Assembly: GCF_011516945.1 (NCBI RefSeq)
Contig: NZ_WOTH01000012.1
Coordinates: 1 to 64,000, forward strand
Origin: Acetobacter estunensis
Lineage (GTDB): Bacteria > Pseudomonadota > Alphaproteobacteria > Acetobacterales > Acetobacteraceae
Length of the DNA stretch: 64,000 nt
Direction of reading: 5' to 3'
Of this stretch, positions 18,980 through 28,757 are shown one piece after another. A program made the position numbers and the translations under genes. The notes below the pieces were generated by a model. The model did no database searches. It was given only the letters and a program-made list of their open reading frames with translations, and was not told the DNA's origin. How positions within the stretch are numbered: position 1 is the first letter of the stretch; each line of letters starts with the position of its first letter.

Positions 18980-20185
18980 TCAGGAAAAATGCGGCGCCAT
19001 CAGCCGACTCCATGCCTGTGCACGATCACGCAGGAGTTGCATGGCAAAAGTGAGCGCCTTTTTCTGCCGTTCTCCACATGCCGGTTCAGGCAGCATCGTG
19101 AAATATGCGGTCTGGGCATAGCCCGTCAGGCGACGAATCATCTCCATGGCTGCGAACCCCGCCATATCCTGTCGGATGACAGCCAGTTCGTCTTCATCGA
19201 CACCTCTTCTGTGGCGCAGAAAAGCGGGCGCTAGATCGGCCTCCGGTGCGCCGTTCGCACAAAGATGGCGATATTCTGACTCGAAGTTCTCCGCGAACAG
19301 CGGCAGCGCCGTCGCCAGATGGGCGCGTGCGTCGGTGTCGGGCAGGGCGAATCCGGCGAGTAGCAGGCTTGCGGCGAACATACCGCAGTCGAAGCCGATG
19401 GGGCCGACCAACGCGAACTCGCCGTCGATCACGGCGGTGTCCGTGCCTTTCACCATGATGGAACCCGCGTGCAGATCGCCATGCAACAGAGCCTGCCGAC
19501 TGGTGAGAAAACGCTCCTGCATCCGGCAGACGGCGTGGTGAATCTGCGCGTCCGTGTGAAGCTGTTTCACGAGATCGGTCAGCGCAGGGTGATGATGGTT
19601 GCGGGGATGCACGCGGTAGGGATCGCTCAGCACCAGATCGACGGTGATGCGCGTCAGCACCGTATTGCCGGCAAAGATCTGCTCGCGCCGCGCGCATTCC
19701 TCGAACGGGCCGCCGCGCGGAGACGTGTGAAAGGCGGTGTGGGCGATGAAGCGCCCAATCCGGTGCGCCACCGGCAGCGGATCGTGGCCTTTCAGAAGTG
19801 CCGGGCCGAGGGTCTCGTAACCGTCGAGGCAATGGGTGATGAGCAAATATAGTGTCGGGTTGAAATGCAGGAGTGCGGGAATGGCGTCGCCCACGAAGGG
19901 CGCGACGTTTTCCAGCCATGCTTTTTCGAATGCGGTGCGGTCCAGCGGCATCTTCCATGACGGGTCCACGCGCACATGCGGCAGGGACTGCTTGGCGCAC
20001 AGCGAACCGGTGGGGCCATGCACCAGCCACACGGTGTTGAGGTTGCCGTCGCTCACTTCCCGGATGGACCAGTTGTCGGGCGCCCCTCCCAGTCGTTGTA
20101 CCAGTGCGGGCACACCGGCCAGTTCGGCGCGCAGCCCCTCGATATCGAGGGGGCGATAGGAAGGGGGCAGAGAAGGTGCGCTCAT
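18980..20185 (-). CDS. mtnK: S-methyl-5-thioribose kinase
   Basis: This 401-residue kinase phosphorylates methylthioribose in the methionine salvage pathway. It belongs to the aminoglycoside phosphotransferase-like fold, and the MtnK-specific pattern is clear: SDGNLNTVWLV in the N-lobe, HGDLHAGSIMV at the catalytic loop, then VIDGEFALVGPIGFDCG (family usually DPEF), and the late EMIRRLTGYA motif. The Asn seen after the catalytic Asp in ordinary APH kinases is absent, as in MtnK. The ATG at 20185 follows AGG; a TTG at 20215 is less likely. No other methionine salvage gene is in the window. It is downstream of a ProP-like transporter, separated by a strong terminator. Confidence 0.82.
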   Translation of the reverse strand: MSAPSLPPSYRPLDIEGLRAELAGVPALVQRLGGAPDNWSIREVSDGNLNTVWLVHGPTGSLCAKQSLPHVRVDPSWKMPLDRTAFEKAWLENVAPFVGDAIPALLHFNPTLYLLITHCLDGYETLGPALLKGHDPLPVAHRIGRFIAHTAFHTSPRGGPFEECARREQIFAGNTVLTRITVDLVLSDPYRVHPRNHHHPALTDLVKQLHTDAQIHHAVCRMQERFLTSRQALLHGDLHAGSIMVKGTDTAVIDGEFALVGPIGFDCGMFAASLLLAGFALPDTDARAHLATALPLFAENFESEYRHLCANGAPEADLAPAFLRHRRGVDEDELAVIRQDMAGFAAMEMIRRLTGYAQTAYFTMLPEPACGERQKKALTFAMQLLRDRAQAWSRLMAPHFS

Positions 20186-20215
20186 GAAGTTGAGCCTGCC
20201 ACGAAGGGCAGACAA

Positions 20216-20258
20216 GAAAAAAGCCTCTTTCCGCTTCGTAGGAAGAAGGAAAGAGGCT
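20216..20258 (-). terminator. Rho-independent terminator after the ProP-like gene
   Basis: Read on the minus strand, AGCCTCTTTCC (20258-20248) pairs with GGAAAGAGGCT (20232-20222) and is followed by six T (20222-20217). It starts 5 bases past the transporter stop and ends before mtnK. Confidence 0.93.
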
Positions 20259-20263
20259 GCGTC

Positions 20264-21718
20264 TTATGGCGCGGCCGGTCGCACCTGATCGACGGTGAGG
20301 GGCTGTTTGCCCTGCATGAGTCGATCCGCCTCATCCTCGCTTGCTACGGCAGGCGGTGAGCCGCGCAGCGGCATGCGGGCAGTTTCCTTCACCGTCAGCA
20401 TCGTCACGGCGCCGACAACGGCGGCCGCCATGAGATACCACGCGGGCATGTCGAGTTGTCCGGTTGTCTTCACCAGCCACGCCGTTACCAGCGGCGTCGT
20501 GCCGCCGAACAGGGAGACCGAGACGTTGAACGCCACCGAAAGCGCTGTGTAGCGAATGGGCGTGTAGAACAGCGCGGGCAGCGTGGACGGCATGGAACTG
20601 GTGAAGCACACCAGCGCCAGTCCGAGCAGCATCAGGCCCGTGAAGATCAGCATGTCATTGCCGCTGCGGATCAGGTGGAAGCAGGGAATGGCGAGCACCA
20701 GAAGCGCCAGACAGGCGCCGATGATCATGGGACGACGCCCCAGCCGGTCGCTGAAATAACCTCCCACCACATTCAGTGGCATCATCATCAGCATGACGAT
20801 GATGATGAGGATCAACCCCTTGCTCTCAGGGTAGTTGAGCGTGACCGTCATGTAGCTCGGGATATAGGTAAGCAGCATGTAATCGGTGACGTTGAACACC
20901 AGCACGAGTCCGATGCACTTCAGAAGCTGCCGCCAATGCACCACGAGCAGTTCGCGCCAGCCCGGTTTTTCAAGCTCGCGTTTTTCCGCTTCCACGGCGT
21001 AGGCCTGAAAGGCCGGTGTCTCTTCCAGCTTCATGCGCATGTAGAGACCCAGAAGCCCGAGAGGTCCGGCAATGAGGAAGGGTATGCGCCAGCCCCAACT
21101 CACCATGGCGGTCTCATCCAGCGTCAACTGAAGCGCGGTCACCACGCCTGCGCCGGCCACGTAGCCCGCCAGCGTGCCGAACTCCAGCCAGCTCCCCATC
21201 AGGCCGCGATTTCGGTCGGTGGAGTATTCCGCAATGAAGGTGGCCGCTCCCCCGTATTCGCCGCCTGTGGAGAACCCCTGCACCAGACGGGCGAGCAGGA
21301 GCAGCAGGGGCGCGCCAACACCGATTCGGCCATAGGACGGGATGAGGCCGATGGAAAACGTCCCCAGCGCCATCAGGATCATGGTGGTGGCGAGCACCTT
21401 CTGGCGTCCGTAGCGGTCTCCCAGCGGTCCGAACACGGCGCCGCCGATGGGACGCACGAGAAAGGCGACGGTGAAGGTGGCGAATGTGGCGATCAGCCGC
21501 ACCATGGCGTCATCGGATGGGAAGAACACCTTGCCCAGCGTGACGGCGATGTAGCCATAAACGCCGAAGTCGAACCACTCCATGGCGTTGCCAAGAGCGG
21601 CCGCGCCGACGGCTCTTTTAAGCATATCCGTGTCAACGACAGTAATGTCATCCGGACTTAACTGCTTTCGACGCTTGAACCAGCCGAAATGCGGGTGAAG
21701 TGTGTCGTGAGTATTCAT
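20264..21718 (-). CDS. ProP-like MFS osmolyte or organic acid:proton symporter
   Basis: This 484-residue transporter of the metabolite:H+ symporter family has 12 predicted membrane segments. Family marks are GNAMEWFDFGVYGYIA in helix 1, GPLGDRYGRQKVL in loop 2-3, and RLVQGFSTGGEYGGAA with FIAEYSTDRNRG in the middle. ProP itself takes up proline and betaine, and close relatives carry citrate, oxoglutarate or shikimate, so the substrate is open. There is a hydrophilic N-terminal tail of about 35 residues. ATG 21718 (AGAGG 8 bases before) is chosen over GTG 21727. The gap of 295 bases upstream to the divergent oxygenase gene holds no other gene that I can see. Confidence 0.87.
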   Translation of the reverse strand: MNTHDTLHPHFGWFKRRKQLSPDDITVVDTDMLKRAVGAAALGNAMEWFDFGVYGYIAVTLGKVFFPSDDAMVRLIATFATFTVAFLVRPIGGAVFGPLGDRYGRQKVLATTMILMALGTFSIGLIPSYGRIGVGAPLLLLLARLVQGFSTGGEYGGAATFIAEYSTDRNRGLMGSWLEFGTLAGYVAGAGVVTALQLTLDETAMVSWGWRIPFLIAGPLGLLGLYMRMKLEETPAFQAYAVEAEKRELEKPGWRELLVVHWRQLLKCIGLVLVFNVTDYMLLTYIPSYMTVTLNYPESKGLILIIIVMLMMMPLNVVGGYFSDRLGRRPMIIGACLALLVLAIPCFHLIRSGNDMLIFTGLMLLGLALVCFTSSMPSTLPALFYTPIRYTALSVAFNVSVSLFGGTTPLVTAWLVKTTGQLDMPAWYLMAAAVVGAVTMLTVKETARMPLRGSPPAVASEDEADRLMQGKQPLTVDQVRPAAP

Positions 21719-22013
21719 GGGGAACACCTCTTCCTGCAGTGCGTTTTGAAATCTGTGCAGGGGATGTTCGTGGCTACTGTGGAACTGTTATCGGATCTCA
21801 TGGCGCTGCATTTACACATTTCCGTCATGTATGTCGAAAATAGAATATCTGTTGAAGAGACAACGCATCGGCACCGGAAAAGATTGTCCGTTTTCTAAAA
21901 GGCCGGTGGGGGCGAGGGCGTATGACGCATTCCGACAACACCTTGGCCATTTCCGTGCGCTGTCTTTGGGATCGCGCTTGCGTCCATCCGCTCCCATGTG
22001 AAGGATGGCGGCC

Positions 22014-22685
22014 ATGACAGCCACACCCTCATCTCCCGTTCTCAAGACCGCTCTCGCCGGTCTGCACGGCGCACTCGCCCGGGCGCGGGAAGACGTAACG
22101 CCGTTCCGCCACTGGACGCTGGACGATGTGCTGCCCGAAGCGGCCTGTCAGGCTCTGGTGGAATGGGAACCCGAACCGACCTCCGTTGCGGGCGACACGG
22201 GTGGGCGACGCGAGACCCGCAATGGCGCGCGGGTGTTTGTGGAACCGCAGGCGCGCGCGCGCGACGCACGACTGGATGTGATGGCGCGGATGTTCGATGC
22301 GCCGGAGGGACGTGCGGCCATTGAGGCGTTATGCGACACCGATCTGGCGCATACGGCCCTGCGGCTGGAACTGAGTCTGGACACGGATGGCTTCTGGCTG
22401 GAGCCGCACACCGATATTGGCGCCAAGAAACTGACGTTGCTGATTCCGCTCTCCGAGCATCCTGACGCCGAACAGTGGGGCACGGATCTGATGAACGCGG
22501 AGGGGGATTCCGTGGTCCGCAGTTCCGGCCGTTTCAACAGCGGCACCCTGTTCGTGCCGGGTGACGATACGTGGCATGGCTTTGTCCGTCGCCCCATCAC
22601 GGGCTTGCGGCGCGGGTTGATCGTCAATTTCGTGGACACGACATGGCGGGCCACGCAGGAACTGGCGTTCGGTCCCGCTATCTGA
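22014..22685 (+). CDS. 2-oxoglutarate/Fe(II) oxygenase-like protein
   Basis: This 223-residue protein has the facial-triad pattern of 2OG-Fe(II) dioxygenases: HTD in WLEPHTDIGAKKLTLLIPLS, a distal His in DDTWHGFVRRP, and an Arg in GLRRGLIVNFV that would bind 2-oxoglutarate. The jelly-roll strands around these fit the prolyl-hydroxylase-like superfamily. The N-terminal region is helical. The substrate cannot be deduced; similar genes occur beside sugar or polysaccharide genes elsewhere, but no such neighbours are seen here. ATG 22014 is chosen because AAGGA lies about 9 bases upstream, whereas ATG 22005 abuts that site. A perfect 11-bp inverted repeat follows the stop. Confidence 0.78.
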   Translation: MTATPSSPVLKTALAGLHGALARAREDVTPFRHWTLDDVLPEAACQALVEWEPEPTSVAGDTGGRRETRNGARVFVEPQARARDARLDVMARMFDAPEGRAAIEALCDTDLAHTALRLELSLDTDGFWLEPHTDIGAKKLTLLIPLSEHPDAEQWGTDLMNAEGDSVVRSSGRFNSGTLFVPGDDTWHGFVRRPITGLRRGLIVNFVDTTWRATQELAFGPAI

Positions 22686-22703
22686 TTGCGATACCCTCTG
22701 GCG

Positions 22704-22733
22704 GTTCTGTCGTGTGCTCCGTCACGACAGAAC
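22704..22733. repeat. Perfect 11-bp inverted repeat upstream of ETF-QO gene
   Basis: GTTCTGTCGTG (22704-22714) and CACGACAGAAC (22723-22733) flank an 8-base loop, 18 bases after the oxygenase stop and 91 bases before the ETF-QO start. No T-run follows, so it is either a weak terminator or an operator for the electron-transfer genes. Confidence 0.6.
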
Positions 22734-22824
22734 GGTCTTGGCAAAACGGGACGAACGTCCTACCCCCCGACGCATCCGGGAGCGTCGTCTCCCGCCCGCA
22801 CGCAGATCATGGAGAGCAGCAGCG

Positions 22825-24456
22825 ATGAGCGAACGCGAGGCGATGGAATTCGATGTCGTCATCGTGGGTGGCGGCCCGGCCGGTCTTGCCGCCGCGATCC
22901 GCATGCGACAGGTTGCGCCCGAGGCCACTGTCTGCCTGATTGAGAAAGGCAGCGAGATCGGCGCGCATATCGTCTCCGGTGCGGTGATTGAACCGCGCGC
23001 GCTGGATGAGCTGTTGCCCGACTGGCGCGAGCGCAACGCGCCCATCACGACGCCCGTCACGCAGGAGGAGATGTATTTCCTCACCGAGAAAAAGGGCTAC
23101 AGGATTCCAGCCCTTGAGCGCGTGATGCCGCACATTGCCAATCACGGGAACTACATCGTCAGTCTCGGTGAGGTCTGCCGCTGGCTTGCCGCGCAGGCCG
23201 AAGAGATGGGCGTGGAGATCTACCCCGGCTTCGCGGGCGCGGAACTGTTGATCGAGCGGAACCGCGTGGTTGGTGTGGCGACCGGCGACATGGGCATTGG
23301 CCGCGATGGCGAGAAAGGCCCGAACTATCAGCCGGGCATGGAGCTGCGTGCGAAATACACGCTGTTCGCGGAAGGTTGCCGTGGTTCGCTGAGCAAGCAA
23401 CTCATGGAGCATTACAATCTGCGCAAGGGCGTGGACCCGCAGACCTATGGGCTGGGCGTCAAGGAAGTGTGGGAAATCCCCGCCGAGAACCATCGCCCCG
23501 GTCTTGTGGTGCACAGCTTCGGCTGGCCGCTCGATGACCGCACCTATGGCGGCGCGTGGCTCTATCATTTCGGGGAGAACCTTGTCTCCTACGGCTTCGT
23601 CACGGGGCTGGATTACGAGAACACGTGGCTCTCGCCGTTCGAGGAAATGCAGCGCACCAAGCTGCATCCGATCTTCCGTCCGCATTTCGAGGGTGGCCGT
23701 CGTCTGATCTATGGCGCACGCGCCCTGTCCGAAGGTGGCCTGCAGTCCATTCCGCGCCTGACCTTCCCGGGTGGTGCGCTGATTGGGGACACGGCGGGCT
23801 TCCTCAACACGCCCAAGATCAAGGGCACGCACACAGCCATGAAGTCCGGCACGCTGGCGGCGGAAGCCGTGGCGGAGGCTCTGACGACCGAGCGCGTGGA
23901 GCCTGCGTCCTACACGGATCGCGTGCGCAATTCGTGGGTGTTCGAGGAACTGCATTCCGCCCGCAATGTGCGTCCCGCCTTTGCGCGTTGGGGTTCGAAA
24001 CTGGGCGCGCTCTATTCCGGCTTCGACGCGATGGTGCTGCGGGGCAAAGCGCCGTGGACGCTGCACTTCAAGCACGCGGACAACGAAACACTGCGTCCGG
24101 CGGAGCTCTGCAAGCCGATCGATTATCCCAAGCCCGACGGCAAGGTGACGTTCGATCGTCTTTCCTCTGTCTTCCTCTCCAACACCAACCATGAGGAGGA
24201 CCAGCCGGTTCATCTCAAGGTCCGCAACATGGCCCTTTGGAAGACGGTGAACTGGGACGTGTTCCGCGCGCCCGAGAGCCGTTATTGCCCGGCGGGTGTG
24301 TATGAAGCGGCGGATGTGGAGACGGAAGCGCGTCTGGTCATCAATTCGCAGAACTGCGTGCATTGCAAGACCTGCGACATCAAGGATCCGACCCAGAACA
24401 TCGACTGGGTCACGCCGGAAGGCGCAGGCGGCCCCAACTACCCCGCAGGGATGTAA
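22825..24456 (+). CDS. Electron transfer flavoprotein:ubiquinone oxidoreductase
   Basis: This 543-residue membrane-associated flavoprotein passes electrons from ETF to ubiquinone. The FAD motif VIVGGGPAGLAAA is at residues 12-24. The ubiquinone-binding and membrane-contact region lies in the middle. The C-terminal ferredoxin part has cysteines at 488, 511, 514 and 517 (CPAG...NCVHCKTCD), the [4Fe-4S] ligands, followed by the family end motif NIDWVTPEGAGGPNY. ATG 22825 follows GGAGAG. The gene is 104 bases upstream of etfB and etfA, so the whole ETF branch (fatty acid, amino acid or choline derivative oxidation into the respiratory chain) is encoded together. Confidence 0.95.
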   Translation: MSEREAMEFDVVIVGGGPAGLAAAIRMRQVAPEATVCLIEKGSEIGAHIVSGAVIEPRALDELLPDWRERNAPITTPVTQEEMYFLTEKKGYRIPALERVMPHIANHGNYIVSLGEVCRWLAAQAEEMGVEIYPGFAGAELLIERNRVVGVATGDMGIGRDGEKGPNYQPGMELRAKYTLFAEGCRGSLSKQLMEHYNLRKGVDPQTYGLGVKEVWEIPAENHRPGLVVHSFGWPLDDRTYGGAWLYHFGENLVSYGFVTGLDYENTWLSPFEEMQRTKLHPIFRPHFEGGRRLIYGARALSEGGLQSIPRLTFPGGALIGDTAGFLNTPKIKGTHTAMKSGTLAAEAVAEALTTERVEPASYTDRVRNSWVFEELHSARNVRPAFARWGSKLGALYSGFDAMVLRGKAPWTLHFKHADNETLRPAELCKPIDYPKPDGKVTFDRLSSVFLSNTNHEEDQPVHLKVRNMALWKTVNWDVFRAPESRYCPAGVYEAADVETEARLVINSQNCVHCKTCDIKDPTQNIDWVTPEGAGGPNYPAGM

Positions 24457-24560
24457 TTTCCGCGATAGTACGTTAAGCCAGCCGCCAATTCAGGTGGTCC
24501 GTCTGCGGGGCGTGGTTCCGTGGGCGGCTCACTTCCCCACGCGTACAGGCTAGAGAGACC

Positions 24561-25310
24561 ATGAAGATTCTCGTCCCCGTGAAGCGCGTCGTCGATTACA
24601 ACATCAAGGTTCTGGTCAAGTCCGACGGAACCGGGGTGGAGACGGCCGGTCTGAAGATGTCCATGAACCCCTTCGACGAAATTGCCGTCGAGGAAGCCGT
24701 GCGCCTGCGCGAGAAAGGTGCGGCGACGGAGGTGATCGCCGTTTCCATCGGTGTGCAGCAGGCGCAGGACACGCTGCGCACAGCCATGGCGATGGGGGCC
24801 GATCGCTCCATCCTCGTACTGTCCGAGGAAAGCCCCGAGCCGTTGGCTGTGGCCAAGGTGCTCAAGGCGCTGGTCGAGCGCGAAAAGCCCGATCTGGTGT
24901 TCCTTGGCAAGCAGGCCATCGATGACGACATGAACGCGACGGGCCAGATGCTGGCCGGTCTGCTCGGCTGGGGTCAGGGTACGTTCGCCAGCAAGGTCGA
25001 ACTGGCCGATGGTCGCACCGAGGTCACGCGCGAAGTGGACGGTGGCACCGAGACGGTTTCGCTCGCGCTGCCCGCCATCGTGACGGCGGATCTGCGCCTG
25101 AACGAGCCGCGCTATGCCTCGCTGCCCAACATCATGAAGGCCAAGAAGAAGCCGATGGAAACGCTTCAGGCGGCCGATCTGGGCGTGGACATGGCACGTC
25201 GCCTCACCACTCTGTCGGTGGCTGAGCCGCCGGCCCGCAAGGCAGGCGAGAAGGTCGGCTCGGTGGCCGAACTGGTTGAGAAGCTGCGCAACGAAGCCAA
25301 GGTGATCTGA
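24561..25310 (+). CDS. etfB: Electron transfer flavoprotein beta subunit
   Basis: This 249-residue subunit binds AMP and forms ETF with the alpha subunit, carrying electrons from acyl-CoA and related dehydrogenases. Diagnostic stretches are the N-terminal [27 protein letters not shown], and the beta-signature [28 protein letters not shown] 24561 follows AGAGAGA. It lies two bases before etfA. Confidence 0.96.
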   Translation: MKILVPVKRVVDYNIKVLVKSDGTGVETAGLKMSMNPFDEIAVEEAVRLREKGAATEVIAVSIGVQQAQDTLRTAMAMGADRSILVLSEESPEPLAVAKVLKALVEREKPDLVFLGKQAIDDDMNATGQMLAGLLGWGQGTFASKVELADGRTEVTREVDGGTETVSLALPAIVTADLRLNEPRYASLPNIMKAKKKPMETLQAADLGVDMARRLTTLSVAEPPARKAGEKVGSVAELVEKLRNEAKVI

Positions 25311-25312
25311 TC

Positions 25313-26248
25313 ATGACGGTTCTTGTTCTTATCGAGACCGAAGACGGACAGGTCCGTCAGGCGTCCCGTTCCGCCATTGCCGCTGCAGGCAAGCTGGGCG
25401 AAGTCCATGCGCTCGTAACCGGCACGGAAGCCTCCGCACAGGCGGCTGCCGATGCGGCTGCGAAGGTTCCGGGTGTGGCCAAGGTGCGCAAAGTTGCGTC
25501 CGACGTGCTGGCGCACGATCTGGCCGAGCCTCTGGCGGATGTGGTGGTCGCGCTCGCGGATGATTACAATCACATTGTCGCGGCGTCCACGGCGTCCGGC
25601 AAGAATGTGCTGCCCCGCGTGGCCGCCCTTCTCGATGTGCAGCCGATCCCCGATGTGGTGGAGATCAAGGCCGCCGACACGTTCGTGCGTCCGATCTATG
25701 CGGGTAACGCTCTGGCGACGGTGAAGTCTTCCGACACGAAGAAGGTGCTGACGATTCGTCCCACCAACTTCGATCCGGCAGCCGCCGAGGGCGGTTCCGC
25801 CGCGATTGAAGCTGTTGTGCCGAATGTGACGGACACCGTCTCACGCTTTGTCTCTTCTGAGACACCACAGAGCGACCGTCCGGAACTGGAGTCGGCGCGC
25901 GTGATCGTGTCCGGTGGACGTGGTCTGGGAAGCTGCGAGAACTTCCACAAGATTCTCGATCCGCTGGCGGACAAGCTGGGTGCGGCCCTCGGCGCCTCTC
26001 GCGTGGCGGTCGATTCGGGCTTTGCGCCGAATGACTGTCAGGTGGGTCAGACCGGCAAGGTCGTGGCGCCGGAGCTGTATATTGCGGTGGGCATTTCGGG
26101 TGCGATCCAGCATCTGGCCGGCATGAAGGACAGCAAGGTGATCGTGGCGATCAACAAGGACCCCGATGCGCCGATTCTTCAGGTGGCGGACTACGCACTG
26201 GTGGGCGATCTGTTCGAGATTGTGCCGGAACTGACGAACGCGATCTGA
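25313..26248 (+). CDS. etfA: Electron transfer flavoprotein alpha subunit
   Basis: This 311-residue subunit carries the FAD. The C-terminal FAD-binding domain is plain: [13 protein letters not shown], the loop [30 protein letters not shown], and the terminal INKDPDAPI. The N-terminal third is the variable domain I. It starts three bases after the etfB stop, probably through translational coupling, and is closed by a strong terminator. Confidence 0.96.
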   Translation: MTVLVLIETEDGQVRQASRSAIAAAGKLGEVHALVTGTEASAQAAADAAAKVPGVAKVRKVASDVLAHDLAEPLADVVVALADDYNHIVAASTASGKNVLPRVAALLDVQPIPDVVEIKAADTFVRPIYAGNALATVKSSDTKKVLTIRPTNFDPAAAEGGSAAIEAVVPNVTDTVSRFVSSETPQSDRPELESARVIVSGGRGLGSCENFHKILDPLADKLGAALGASRVAVDSGFAPNDCQVGQTGKVVAPELYIAVGISGAIQHLAGMKDSKVIVAINKDPDAPILQVADYALVGDLFEIVPELTNAI

Positions 26249-26273
26249 ACGTCTCCGTCATTGAACATCTGAG

Positions 26274-26313
26274 GAAGGGCGCTCCGTTACCAGACGGGGC
26301 GCCCTTCTTCTTT
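26274..26313 (+). terminator. Rho-independent terminator after etfA
   Basis: GAAGGGCGC and CCGT (26274-26287) pair with ACGG and GCGCCCTTC (26294-26307) around a 6-base loop, followed by TTCTTCTTT. It lies 25 bases after the etfA stop. Confidence 0.9.
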
Positions 26314-26393
26314 ACGAACATTCATCGTTGTTAACGCACCGGTGACGCACAGCAGGCACACTTGGGACTTCTGCCCCGAAAACAGTGTGCTCC

Positions 26394-28748
26394 ATGCCCG
26401 ATCTCCTCCGAGAACTTGCCGCCCACAACCCGCTGTTCCTCGCGGGTGCGACTTTGCTGTGCGCGGCGACGATGCTGATTTCGGTCCGCATGATCTGTCG
26501 TGCCGCCATGGCGCGACGGCGTTCGCAACGCTTGACACGGTTGTTTCTGGCGGCGGCGGTGGCGGCCAATGGCGTCTGGGCCACCCATTTCATGGCCATG
26601 CTGGGCCGTCAGTCCGCCGTTCAGACAGCCTATGACCTGCCGCTGACACTGTTTTCGGTCATCGTGGCGTGCGGGTTTTTTCTGGCCGCGTGGTGGGTCG
26701 AGATCCGGACGAAGGGTGGTTCCCGCTCGCCGCTGACCGCTCTTCTGATGACGGCCGCCGTGGGTGGCATGCACTATATCGGCATCGCGGCCATCACGAG
26801 CGATGCCTCCACCCATGTGCAACCACTCCGTATCGGATTGTCGCTGGGAAGCGGCTTTCTGCTGTTTCTTCTGGGGACATGGCTGCTGCGTGAGGAGCGA
26901 GGACACCGTCGTGCGTTTGCCGCTGTCGCGTGGATTCTTGGCGTTGTCCTTCTGCATTTCATCGGTATGCCCGCCGATCATATGACCGCAGCTATGTCGC
27001 ACGCGGCCCATCGCGCCGATTCGGTTTCCCTGGCCGCGATGGTGATGGGCGGTTCCGGCTCATTTCTCGGACTGGCTCTGGTTTTTCTGTTGCTGGAGTA
27101 TCGCGGTGTTCGGCATCGCAATGAGGAAAATCTGCGGGCCCGTCATTTTGCGGATGTGGCCATAGAAGGCCTCATCATCACGAGTGGCGGGGCTATTGTG
27201 GACGCCAACGCGGCTTTCTGGGAACTGGTGGGGGCGGCGCGTCCGGATGTGGGGCTGGTCCGTTCCCGTCTGCCGGATCTGCAAACGGAAGATGATGTGC
27301 AGGCGCTCGTGCGGCAGGAAAAGCCGCGTGAGATGGTCATGGTGCGCGCCGATGGCGAGACGATCCCTGTGGAAGTCTATGGGCGTCATGTCTCGTGGCA
27401 GGGGAAGAATCGTGACGTTCTGGCCATTCTCGATCTGCGGGCGCGGAAAGAAGCCGAGATGGCGCTGCAGGAACTGGCCGTCAGGGACATGCTCACGGGC
27501 ATCGGTAATCGTGCTTTCTTCGTCTCTACCCTGACAGACATACTGGAACACGGAAAACGGCACGGGCGTTATCTGGCCGTGTTTCTGGTCGATGTGGACC
27601 GCTTCAAGTCCATCAACGAGACCTGTGGGCACGCGACGGGGGATGCGGTTCTGGGAGCTATCGCCCGCAGGCTCCAGCTTCTGGTGCCGCAAGGTGCGAT
27701 CAGCGCGCGGATCGCTGGGGACGAGTTTGCCGTGGCCTTCGATGTCACGGAGCGGGATGCGGGCGAGTTCGCGGTGTATCTGGCGCACCAACTCCGGATG
27801 CCACTGCCCGATCATCCGGACGAACTGCCTGTTTCGGTCAGCGTCGGGTTTGTGATGTCCTCTGACGAGACACCGGACGGGGATACGCTGCTGCATCGCT
27901 CCGGCATAGCGCTTCTGGCCGCCAAGCAGGCGGGACGCGGCAATGCCCGCGAATATGACCAGTCCTTCGATACGTCGATTCGCGAGCGTATCCGCATGGA
28001 ACGCGAAATCCGGCAGGCGCTGGATCGCGAGGAATTCTTTCTTGAATATCAGCCGATCATGTCCACCGGCGATCATTGCCTGACGGGCTACGAAGCGCTG
28101 GTGCGCTGGCAGCATCCGGAGCGTGGGCGGGTACCCCCCGATCAGTTTATCGGGGTGGCCGAGGAATGCGGTCTCATTGCCGATCTGGGCGAATGGGTGG
28201 TGCGCCGCGCCTGCGCCGATGCCGTGTCATGGAAAAACGGATTGGGCGTGTCCGTGAATGTTTCGCCCGTGCAGTTCGCCATGTCCGACCTTCCGGCGGT
28301 CATCAGTGCGGCACTGGGAGATTCCGGATTGTCGCCCGACCGGCTGAGCGTGGAAATTACGGAAAATACATTGCTGCAGGGGCGTGAGAATGTCCGCATC
28401 CTGCGTCAGTTGCGCGAAATTGGCGTGGGCATTGTCATGGACGATTTCGGGACCGGATATTCCAGCCTGAGTTATCTGCGAGAGTTCCAGTTCGACAGGA
28501 TAAAGATCGACCGTTCGTTCATTGGGGACATGCTGAGGGAACGCCAGTCGGCCGGGATTGTGGATTTGATCCTGTCGCTTGGGCGCGTGCTGGGGGTGGA
28601 CATCGTGGCCGAAGGAATCGAGACGGCCGATCAGTTGTCCTATCTGGAGGCGCGGGCCTGCACGTTGGTGCAGGGATATTTCATCGGTCGTCCCAGCCGG
28701 GAGATCGCGCCTGCGCCGTCTGCCGCGGCTTTGGCGGTCTCGCCCTGA
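26394..28748 (+). CDS. MHYT-PAS-like-GGDEF-EAL cyclic-di-GMP signalling protein
   Basis: This 784-residue membrane sensor would set cyclic-di-GMP levels. The N-terminal region (about residues 10-235) has seven predicted helices with MHYT-type motifs: ATHFMAML, GMHYIGI and LLHFIGM, thought to bind copper and sense oxygen, CO or NO. A PAS-like linker follows (about 245-360). The GGDEF domain has AGDEF at 441-445 in place of GGDEF, with DVDRFKSINE conserved. The EAL domain starts with YEALVRW (E567-L569) and keeps ENT, DDFGTGYSS and KIDRSFI, so it should be an active phosphodiesterase. GTG 26385 is an alternative start; neither has a strong binding site. It converges on the efflux gene with 9 bases between stops. 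Confidence 0.9.
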   Translation: MPDLLRELAAHNPLFLAGATLLCAATMLISVRMICRAAMARRRSQRLTRLFLAAAVAANGVWATHFMAMLGRQSAVQTAYDLPLTLFSVIVACGFFLAAWWVEIRTKGGSRSPLTALLMTAAVGGMHYIGIAAITSDASTHVQPLRIGLSLGSGFLLFLLGTWLLREERGHRRAFAAVAWILGVVLLHFIGMPADHMTAAMSHAAHRADSVSLAAMVMGGSGSFLGLALVFLLLEYRGVRHRNEENLRARHFADVAIEGLIITSGGAIVDANAAFWELVGAARPDVGLVRSRLPDLQTEDDVQALVRQEKPREMVMVRADGETIPVEVYGRHVSWQGKNRDVLAILDLRARKEAEMALQELAVRDMLTGIGNRAFFVSTLTDILEHGKRHGRYLAVFLVDVDRFKSINETCGHATGDAVLGAIARRLQLLVPQGAISARIAGDEFAVAFDVTERDAGEFAVYLAHQLRMPLPDHPDELPVSVSVGFVMSSDETPDGDTLLHRSGIALLAAKQAGRGNAREYDQSFDTSIRERIRMEREIRQALDREEFFLEYQPIMSTGDHCLTGYEALVRWQHPERGRVPPDQFIGVAEECGLIADLGEWVVRRACADAVSWKNGLGVSVNVSPVQFAMSDLPAVISAALGDSGLSPDRLSVEITENTLLQGRENVRILRQLREIGVGIVMDDFGTGYSSLSYLREFQFDRIKIDRSFIGDMLRERQSAGIVDLILSLGRVLGVDIVAEGIETADQLSYLEARACTLVQGYFIGRPSREIAPAPSAAALAVSP

Positions 28749-28757
28749 GAACGGATT

